DNA of 17,905 bases from positions 1 through 17,905 of the forward strand of contig JAZLIL010000186.1 in assembly GCA_045617405.1 (NCBI GenBank), given 5' to 3'. Source of the stretch: JAZLIL01 sp045617405 (GTDB taxonomy: Bacteria; Bacillota; Clostridia; Lachnospirales; Lachnospiraceae). The position numbers were made by a program, and so were the translations under genes. The notes beneath the pieces were generated by a model that ran no database searches, was not told the DNA's origin, and worked only from the letters and a program-made list of their open reading frames with translations. Shown piece by piece: positions 1 to 5,412 of this stretch (positions are counted from its first letter, which is position 1; every line of letters begins with the position of its first letter).

Positions 1-2062
1 TTGCATCATCGTTCTCAAGGAAAGGAATCATGGCAGTCGCAACCGAGAATACCATCTTAGGCGAAACGTCCATAAGATCGATCTTCTTCTTTTCGAACTG
101 GGATGTCTCTTCACGGAAACGTCCGGAAATGTTCTTATTAACAAAGTGCCCTTCTGCATCAAGAGGCTCGTTAGCCTGAGCAACAACGAACTTATCCTCT
201 TCATCTGCTGCAAGATAAACAACGTCATCAGTTACTCTGGGGTTCAAAGGATCGCTCTTGTCAACCTTACGGTAAGGTGCCTCGATGAATCCGTACTCAT
301 TAATCCTTGCATAGGAAGCAAGTGAGTTAATCAGACCGATGTTAGGACCTTCGGGAGTCTCGATAGGGCACATTCTGCCGTAGTGTGAATAGTGAACATC
401 TCGAACTTCAAAGGATGCACGGTCACGTGAAAGACCGCCGGGGCCTAATGCTGAAAGACGACGCTTGTGAGTAAGCTCACCAAGGGGGTTGTTCTGATCC
501 ATGAACTGTGACAGCTGGGAGCTTCCGAAGAATTCCTTGACAGCTGCCGTTACAGGCTTGATGTTGATCAGAGTCTGAGGGCTTACGGTTGCAATGTCCT
601 GAGTTGTCATACGCTCACGGACAACACGCTCCATACGTGAAAGGCCGATTCGGTACTGGTTCTGAAGAAGCTCGCCGACAGCACGAATACGTCTGTTTCC
701 GAGGTGATCGATGTCGTCGGTGTTGCCGACCTTGTACTCGATGTGCATGTTATAGTTGATGGAAGCAAAAATGTCTTCCATGGTAATGTGCTTCGGGATA
801 AGACCGGGATAATACTGATCAGCTTCATCAGTATTCTTGACTTCGGCCTCCCTGTCTACGTTGATAGAGAGGTTTCGGTCAATGGCTGCCTTGATGTCCT
901 CTTTATCAGTGTTTCTCTCAAGTATATATTTAAGGGTGGGGTAATAAACCTTCTCTGTGATTCCGAGTTCTGCAAGCTCCTCATCCGAAAGGTCAACGTA
1001 CTTTTTAATATCTACCGCAAGATTGGAAAGAATCCTGACAGTCTTCTCCTCAGCTGCAATTTCAACACTAAAGATACCTGCATCCTGAATCTTCTCGCAC
1101 AGTTCATCTGTAAGAAGTGTTCCCTTCTCACAGATAATCTCGCCTGTCGACTCATCAACAGCATCAGCGGCAAGAGTACATCCTGCAATTCTGCGCTTTA
1201 ATGCGAGCTTCTTGTTGAACTTGTAACGTCCGACCTTGGCAAGATCATACCTCTTGGGATCAAAGAACATGTTACGAAGAAGCGACTCGGCACTGTCTAC
1301 AGAAACAGGCTCGCCGGGACGAAGCTTCTTGTAGAGCTCCTTAAGACCTGCCTCGTAGCTGTCATCTTCTGAAGGATCCTTTGCGAGTGAGGCAAGAATC
1401 TTAGGCTCTTCGCCGAACATATCCTTAATCTGCTGTGATGTTCCGATGCCGAGAGCGCGGATGAACACAGTAATCGGAACCTTACGGTTTCTGTCGACAC
1501 GAACGTAGAAAACGTCGTTTGAATCGGTCTCGTACTCAAGCCATGCGCCTCTGTTCGGAATTACAGTGCAGGCATAGAGCTTCTTACCCAATTTATCATG
1601 ATCCTCAGCGTAATAGATGCCGGGGGAACGAACCAGCTGACTGACAATTACACGTTCTGCACCGTTGATTACGAAGGTACCGGTTTCCGTCATGACGGGG
1701 AAATCACCCAAAAAGATCTCCTGATCCTTAATAACTTCCTCATCTTCTCTGTTGCGGAGTCTTACCTTGACCTTCAAAGGCGCTGCATAAGTGGCATCTC
1801 TTTCCTTGCACTCCTCAACCGAGTACTTGATGTCATCGGTACAAAGCTGGAAGCCGATGAACTCAAGGCTCAGTTTCTCACTGTAGTCAGTGATCGGAGA
1901 AATGTCGCGGAACACCTCTGTAAGTCCGTCTGTAAGGAACCAGTTGTAGGAATCCTTCTGGACCTCAATGAGGTTGGGCATCTCGAGAACTTCTTTCTGT
2001 CTTGAATAGCTCATTCTCACGCCCTTGCCAACCTTGACCGGTCGAATTCTGTTCTTTTCCAT
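1..2062 (-). CDS. rpoB: DNA-directed RNA polymerase beta subunit, N-terminal part (runs off window)
   Basis: Beta subunit of RNA polymerase; with beta' it forms the catalytic cleft. The reading frame is open from an ATG at 2062 to the window edge, giving 687 complete codons of roughly 1250. The start MEKNRIRPVKVGKGVRMSYS and the following EVLEMPNLIEVQKDSYNWF are the usual Firmicute beta N-terminus. An AAGGGGTG ribosome binding site lies at 2072-2079, nine bases before the ATG. The rifampicin pocket is complete (SSQLSQFMDQNNPLGELTHK followed by RRLSALGPGGLSRDRA). Asp522, His532 and Ser537 occupy the places of E. coli D516, H526 and S531, so no classical rifampicin-resistance change is seen there. 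The fork-loop segment RMCPIETPEGPNIGL follows, and the visible part ends in MIPFLENDDA. It is transcribed from its own promoters behind the rmuC terminator. Identification is certain; only the C-terminal half is missing. Confidence 0.98.
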   Translation of the reverse strand, partial: MEKNRIRPVKVGKGVRMSYSRQKEVLEMPNLIEVQKDSYNWFLTDGLTEVFRDISPITDYSEKLSLEFIGFQLCTDDIKYSVEECKERDATYAAPLKVKVRLRNREDEEVIKDQEIFLGDFPVMTETGTFVINGAERVIVSQLVRSPGIYYAEDHDKLGKKLYACTVIPNRGAWLEYETDSNDVFYVRVDRNRKVPITVFIRALGIGTSQQIKDMFGEEPKILASLAKDPSEDDSYEAGLKELYKKLRPGEPVSVDSAESLLRNMFFDPKRYDLAKVGRYKFNKKLALKRRIAGCTLAADAVDESTGEIICEKGTLLTDELCEKIQDAGIFSVEIAAEEKTVRILSNLAVDIKKYVDLSDEELAELGITEKVYYPTLKYILERNTDKEDIKAAIDRNLSINVDREAEVKNTDEADQYYPGLIPKHITMEDIFASINYNMHIEYKVGNTDDIDHLGNRRIRAVGELLQNQYRIGLSRMERVVRERMTTQDIATVSPQTLINIKPVTAAVKEFFGSSQLSQFMDQNNPLGELTHKRRLSALGPGGLSRDRASFEVRDVHYSHYGRMCPIETPEGPNIGLINSLASYARINEYGFIEAPYRKVDKSDPLNPRVTDDVVYLAADEEDKFVVAQANEPLDAEGHFVNKNISGRFREETSQFEKKKIDLMDVSPKMVFSVATAMIPFLENDDA

Positions 2063-2070
2063 TGACGTTA

Positions 2071-2080
2071 TCACCCCTTG
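2071..2080 (-). promoter_or_regulatory. Ribosome binding site of rpoB
   Basis: The minus strand reads CAAGGGGTGA here, nine bases ahead of the ATG at 2062. It fixes that ATG as the start, rather than the internal Met17, which has no such site. Confidence 0.75.
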
Positions 2081-2174
2081 ATTTTATTCAGTTACCATCC
2101 GATATAATTGTGAAAAAGAGAAAAGATATGTGTTGAAAATCCACCATTTTTGATGTTTTAACGCACAAAAGCGA

Positions 2175-2211
2175 CAGAACCTAAGACTTTTCTGAAAAAA
2201 GTCTTGTTCTG
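2175..2211 (-). promoter_or_regulatory. Long hairpin in the rpoB leader
   Basis: CAGAAC (2175-2180) pairs with GTTCTG (2206-2211), and the adjoining AAGACTTTT (2183-2191) pairs with AAAAGTCTT (2197-2205). This gives a 15-bp stem with a two-base bulge and a five-base loop. It lies about 50 bases downstream of the inferred rpoB transcription start and about 110 bases before the ATG. On the minus strand only a weak TTTT follows (complement of 2167-2170), so complete termination is unlikely. It could be an attenuator, a protein or RNA-processing site, or a leader stabiliser. On the plus strand it is followed by five Ts, but no plus-strand gene ends here. Confidence 0.5.
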
Positions 2212-2263
2212 CGGTTTTTGATGAAAAACTCAAAAATAATCCTTTTCTTTTTTTGCACCCTAT

Positions 2264-2292
2264 GTTATAATAGAAACAAATAGGCATATCAA
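2264..2292 (-). promoter_or_regulatory. Promoter P2 for rpoB (sigma-A type)
   Basis: On the minus strand, TTGATA (2287-2292) and TATAAC (2264-2269) are separated by exactly 17 bases (2270-2286). This predicts a start near 2257 and a leader of about 195 bases. It lies between the rmuC terminator and rpoB in AT-rich non-coding DNA. Confidence 0.6.
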
Positions 2293-2312
2293 GTGATAAA
2301 TGTGCATCTTTT

Positions 2313-2341
2313 ATCGTATCACATTCGAATCGCTATGTCAA
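2313..2341 (-). promoter_or_regulatory. Promoter P1 for rpoB (extended -10)
   Basis: On the minus strand, a perfect TTGACA (2336-2341) is followed after 17 bases by TACGAT (2313-2318). A TG sits one base upstream of the -10 box, forming an extended -10. It lies just behind the rmuC terminator and 49 bases upstream of P2, so the two would act in tandem. Confidence 0.55.
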
Positions 2342-2360
2342 TATGCTTTATATCAAAACA

Positions 2361-2412
2361 AAATTAAAAACTCTATCCGGTGAGAGCACACTTTCCTACA
2401 GGATAGAGTTTA
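2361..2412 (-). terminator. Intrinsic terminator after rmuC
   Basis: AAACTCTATCC (2368-2378) and GGATAGAGTTT (2401-2411) form an 11-bp perfect stem with a 22-base loop. On the minus strand the stem is followed by a T-rich run (TTTTTAATTTTG). It begins about 30 bases after the rmuC stop and separates rmuC from the rpoB promoters. The plus strand also has T-rich sequence after the stem (2410-2418), so it may work in both directions. Confidence 0.75.
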
Positions 2413-2442
2413 TTTTTTGTCTCGATTCTTTTATCTGTTATC

Positions 2443-3918
2443 TTAATTCTCGTCTATTGAATTTACGATCTCCGGGCGGATCTCCTCCGTACCCTCATCG
2501 ATCATTCTGGCAGCTTCATCTGCAGGAAGTGTCCCGACATTCTTTAATTTGCTCGTGATCTTCCTTGTCCTGACACCGACAAGATTGTCAAGATCGGTCC
2601 CTGCCTGCTGGAGACGCTTCTGTACACTCTCAATGCATTTTTCGAAATTCTCAAATTCCGTCTTGACCGCTGAAAGGATGTTCCAGACTTCACTTGAACG
2701 TTTCTGGATGGCAAGCGTCTTAAAGCCCATGCGAAGGGAATTGAGAAGTGCAGCGAAGGTCGAAGGTCCTGAGATGTTTACCTTGCAGCTTGACTGAAGC
2801 TCCTCGATCATGCCAAGACGAACCGCCTCGGAATAGAGACCTTCAAAAGGAAGGAACATGATCCCGAAATCAGTTGTCATGGGAGGATTGATGTACTTAT
2901 CCCTGATGTCCTTTGCCTCCTGGCGAAGCATCATCTTGAGCTGAGTCTGGGCTGCCTGGATCTGCTCCGGATCACCGGAATCGTAGGCATCGACAAGATG
3001 CGTGTAGGTGTCGGCAGGGAACTTTGAATCAACAGGCAGAAGGACATTGCTGTCATCTCCCGGAAGCACAATGGCGTACTCGACACGTGCCTGGGAATTC
3101 CTTCGGCACTGTGCATTCTTAATGTACTGATCGGGAGTAAGGATCTCCTCAAGGATTGCCCCAAGCTGATACTCTCCGAGCGTTCCTCTTGCCTTTACAT
3201 TTGTGAGAACCTTCTTCAGGTCACCGACATTCCCGGCAAGCTGCTTCATCTCGCCAAGTCCCTGATATACCTCGTTGAGTCTGTTATTGACAAGCTCGAA
3301 GCTCTTTGTGATCCTGTCATTGAGCGTAGTCTGAAGCTTTTCATCAACAGTCTCACGCATCTTCTCAAGCTGCTCGGTGTTGCTTTGCTGCATTCTCTCC
3401 ATCTGATGTGAAGTGGTCTCGCGAATGCCCGTCAGCTGTTCATTGAGCGTGCCCTGAATGCGGTTAAGCTGTTCAACGGTGCTGTTTTGCATGCGACCGA
3501 GCTGTTCGTTGGTCGTCTGCTGCATCTGGCCAAGCTGTTCATTGGTGTGAAGATTCATGGCCTTGATCGCTTCGCTCATGTCACGGAGCCGTTCACTCTG
3601 GGCAGTGTTAACGTTCTCCTGGCCCTTTGCAAGCGTCTCGGTCATTGTGCGGAGGTTTTCCCGGTTCGTGTCCGCCATCTCTGTACGCAGGTGGGAGAGG
3701 ATCTCATCCTTCGCCTTCGCCGGTGAATCCTGACTCATTGCAGCACTCATCACCGCAAGCTTCTGTGCAAGCTCAGCGATGCTCTTCTCAAGATCCTCGA
3801 TGTCGTCGTCAGTTTCCTTATGTGCCGAGCTGATCACCGAAACGCGGACAAGAACTACTATTAAAATAATGATCACTGCGGCCATAAGGCCAAACATGAT
3901 AATAAATTCTGTCGACAT
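2443..3918 (-). CDS. rmuC: RmuC-family protein (DNA recombination protein)
   Basis: 491 residues. RmuC proteins are membrane-anchored coiled-coil proteins with a nuclease-like core; in E. coli loss of RmuC raises inversion at short inverted repeats. The start is supported by AAAGGAG six bases ahead of the ATG. Residues 4-30 form one transmembrane segment. Residues 34-60 and 80-202 are coiled coil; residues 126-202 are an exact series of seven 11-residue units of the type NEQLGQMQQTT. The conserved RmuC core covers about residues 205-450, with KARGTLGEYQLGAILEEIL (242-260), LPVDSKFP (294-301) and GPSTFAALLNSLRMGFKTL (384-402). The tail is acidic. An intrinsic terminator follows the stop. The gene lies 44 bases behind the truncated Rpn gene on the same strand but probably has its own promoter. 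Confidence 0.93.
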   Translation of the reverse strand: MSTEFIIMFGLMAAVIIILIVVLVRVSVISSAHKETDDDIEDLEKSIAELAQKLAVMSAAMSQDSPAKAKDEILSHLRTEMADTNRENLRTMTETLAKGQENVNTAQSERLRDMSEAIKAMNLHTNEQLGQMQQTTNEQLGRMQNSTVEQLNRIQGTLNEQLTGIRETTSHQMERMQQSNTEQLEKMRETVDEKLQTTLNDRITKSFELVNNRLNEVYQGLGEMKQLAGNVGDLKKVLTNVKARGTLGEYQLGAILEEILTPDQYIKNAQCRRNSQARVEYAIVLPGDDSNVLLPVDSKFPADTYTHLVDAYDSGDPEQIQAAQTQLKMMLRQEAKDIRDKYINPPMTTDFGIMFLPFEGLYSEAVRLGMIEELQSSCKVNISGPSTFAALLNSLRMGFKTLAIQKRSSEVWNILSAVKTEFENFEKCIESVQKRLQQAGTDLDNLVGVRTRKITSKLKNVGTLPADEAARMIDEGTEEIRPEIVNSIDEN

Positions 3919-3956
3919 GGACTGCTCCTTTATCTTATTTTAGTACCAGATGCCAA

Positions 3957-3985
3957 AATCTACTATTCAGGGAATTGAAGTCCAA
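3957..3985 (-). promoter_or_regulatory. Possible rmuC promoter
   Basis: On the minus strand, TTGGAC (3980-3985) and TAGATT (3957-3962) are 17 bases apart. This gives a leader of about 30 bases before the rmuC ATG. The boxes match consensus only partly and overlap the end of the preceding gene, so this is a tentative call. Confidence 0.3.
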
Positions 3986-4823
3986 GCTTAAGAATTCTAT
4001 CCTTCAGTTGGTCCATAGTAATTCCAAGGCGTATGGCTCCTTTTTCGGGCGACAGATCACCATCAGATACCAAGGAACAGATTTCTTCAGATTTTGCTTC
4101 GGCAATAATTGTTGGTTTCGCTTCGGCAATGATCGCCGGTTTCGCTTCGGCAATGATCGTTGGTTTCGCTTCGGCAATAAGCAGTGGTAATTCATATTCT
4201 ATCTTTTCTTTCAGTTCTTCTTTTATTCTGTCTGCGATATACTCTTCAATCGACATGTAGAAACCTCGATACTTTCTGTCGTGCTTGACTTTAATGATCC
4301 TGTTTTCGATTGCTTCAACAAAATCATCATTTACCTTCTCTTTTAGGTTATCGCAATGCCTTACAAATTTCAAGAAATTTGTAAGTTCAACAGGTTCTTC
4401 ATCGTCATTAGTCCCTCTTGTACTCAAAATGATCGTGTTCTGGCGATCATCGTAGAAATACCCGGGGCTCTCACGAATTTTCTTTTCGACAGTGTACCTG
4501 TACTTTCCTTGTTTGAACGGATCATAATCACAGATGAAGATGACATAAGTTCTTGTCAGCTTCTCATATTCCGCACCTGTTTCAAGAAGATTCATGTCCA
4601 TCTCACTGTGATAATACCTTGAGCGAAGCTCAACCGCTGTCGCTGCAATCTGCATCTCGATATCGTACTTTGTGTTATTCTCATCTGAGGCATAAACATC
4701 AAACCTTGCCCCATGATACTCGGGATTGTAAACAAAATTCTTCTCGGGATCCACCTCAATACGGGATACCTTAATACCGGTTGTCCGTTCAATAACACCT
4801 GCGCTGATCTCTTTATCGAGCAT
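3963..4823 (-). CDS. Rpn-family PD-(D/E)XK nuclease/putative transposase, lacking its 5' end
   Basis: 286 residues from the first remaining ATG. Rpn proteins are PD-(D/E)XK nucleases that promote RecA-independent recombination in E. coli; many copies occur in Lachnospiraceae. The nuclease signature is visible as Asp42 (GARFDVYA), then Glu56 and Gln58 (YDIEMQ). It is followed by RSRYYHSEMDMNLLETGAEY, the FICDYDPF strand (97-104) and STRGTNDDEEPVELTNFLKF. Residues 190-250 form the charged C-terminal helix with an 8-residue repeat (IAEAKPTI type). The family usually has about 20-30 more residues at the front, ending in F.FAAVM-like sequence. Here the in-frame codons just upstream read AAA and then become antisense to the neighbouring regulator remnant. 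No good ribosome binding site precedes the ATG. I infer a 5'-truncated, probably untranslated remnant, although the rest of the frame is intact. Confidence 0.72.
   Translation of the reverse strand: MLDKEISAGVIERTTGIKVSRIEVDPEKNFVYNPEYHGARFDVYASDENNTKYDIEMQIAATAVELRSRYYHSEMDMNLLETGAEYEKLTRTYVIFICDYDPFKQGKYRYTVEKKIRESPGYFYDDRQNTIILSTRGTNDDEEPVELTNFLKFVRHCDNLKEKVNDDFVEAIENRIIKVKHDRKYRGFYMSIEEYIADRIKEELKEKIEYELPLLIAEAKPTIIAEAKPAIIAEAKPTIIAEAKSEEICSLVSDGDLSPEKGAIRLGITMDQLKDRILKLGLQFPE
4096..4179. repeat. 24-bp tandem repeat inside the Rpn-type gene
   Basis: Copies beginning GCTTCGGCAAT start at 4096, 4120, 4144 and 4168, spaced exactly 24 bases apart; the last copy diverges after about 12 bases. 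On the minus strand they encode four IAEAKP(T/A)I-type octapeptides. The period is a multiple of three, so gain or loss of copies keeps the frame. Confidence 0.85.
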
Positions 4824-4832
4824 AGCTGCCGC

Positions 4833-5351
4833 AGATATGAGTACGGTGACAGGACACCATCGCCGCAGACTGTTGAAGTTATTGCCCAGAAATTCAACAC
4901 TTCGGTTGATTATCTTGTTGGCCTTACAGATGATTCAAAGCCAAAGCAGTATGTCGTTGACAGGGAAAAGAGTCCTGAACTGTTTGAACTTATCGAAATC
5001 TGCCAGAAGAAAGATAATTCCGAACAGATAAAAAGACTGATCGAGTACTATAGAATGCTTACTGATCAAGGGGGGGGAACTGCAATGACGTTATTTAAAT
5101 TTTGGGGTGACGGCTCGGATGCAGCCAAAGCACTTGTTGATTCGATCAACGTAAGAAGCACGGAGAATTTCAACTGGGTCTACAAGTGGTGGGGCGTTAT
5201 TCCCGTATTCATCACGACGTATGTTCCATTCTTCCTCGCAAGCAACTATGTTCCCGACATGGAACCCAAAAAGAGAAAACGCTTCGTACTTGGCCTGTGG
5301 GGACTTGTTGCGATACTGCTCGTTGTGCTCATCCCTCTCGGAATAATCTAA
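4833..5351 (+). pseudogene. 5'-truncated XRE-family regulator, read-through into a membrane segment
   Basis: From 4833 the frame reads RYEYGDRTPSPQTVEVIAQK and then FNTSVDYLVGLTDD. This is the last part of a Cro/CI (XRE) helix-turn-helix domain, equivalent to the usual SRYENGKRxPS...FNVSVDYLLG. Linker and helix SPELFELIEICQKKDNSEQI and KRLIEYYRMLTDQ follow. The DNA-binding helices that should precede RYE are absent: upstream sequence in this frame is antisense to the Rpn gene, and the nearest in-frame ATG (4713) lies inside that gene. The frame stays open through a run of eight Gs into a two-helix membrane protein ending at 5351. I infer a regulator that lost its promoter, start and first 30-40 residues. 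An intact gene may have ended near the G run or been a regulator fused to a membrane domain. Confidence 0.6.
5085..5351 (+). CDS. Small two-helix membrane protein of unknown function
   Basis: 88 residues from an ATG at 5085. The run AAGGGGGGGG (5068-5077) seven bases upstream could serve as its ribosome binding site. The N-terminal 40 residues are soluble (TLFKFWGDGSDAAKALVDSI...). Two hydrophobic helices follow at about residues 46-62 (GVIPVFITTYVPFFLA) and 71-88 (GLWGLVAILLVVLIPLGII), joined by a basic loop MEPKKRKR. I do not recognise the family. The frame is continuous with the upstream regulator remnant, so this may be a separate gene or the C-terminal domain of a fused regulator. It converges on the pilus operon, with 61 bases between the two stops. 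Confidence 0.5.
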   Translation: MTLFKFWGDGSDAAKALVDSINVRSTENFNWVYKWWGVIPVFITTYVPFFLASNYVPDMEPKKRKRFVLGLWGLVAILLVVLIPLGII

Positions 5352-5381
5352 TAACTCACCACGGTGACGGTTCTCTGGTTA

Positions 5382-5406
5382 GCGACTCGCCACGGGGCGA
5401 GTTCGC
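5382..5406. terminator. GC-rich hairpin between convergent genes
   Basis: ACTCGCC (5385-5391) pairs with GGCGAGT (5396-5402) around the loop ACGG, and GCG/CGC extends the stem past a single-base bulge. It lies between two converging stop codons (5349-5351 plus, 5413-5415 minus). No T run follows on either strand, so it may be a Rho-assisted or mRNA-protecting structure rather than a classic terminator. Confidence 0.4.
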
Positions 5407-5412
5407 GGCGAG

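Noticed and set aside
340..540. Possible rifampicin-resistance change in rpoB
   Set aside because: The key positions (Asp, His and Ser equivalents of E. coli 516, 526 and 531) are wild type.
704..2005. Plus-strand frames at 704-1201 and 1598-2005
   Set aside because: Both are antisense to the well-conserved rpoB coding region.
2084..2287. 67-codon frame in the rpoB leader
   Set aside because: There is no ribosome binding site before its ATG, the composition is Phe/Ser/Lys-rich as expected of AT-rich non-coding DNA, and the region is better explained by promoters and the leader hairpin. A leader peptide cannot be fully excluded.
4096..4179. CRISPR-like regular repeats
   Set aside because: The 24-bp units are directly adjacent without spacers and encode an in-frame peptide repeat.
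4713..4832. Upstream extension of the XRE-type frame to an ATG at 4713
   Set aside because: This part is antisense to the Rpn-type gene and shows no helix-turn-helix sequence, so it is unlikely to be the original N-terminus.
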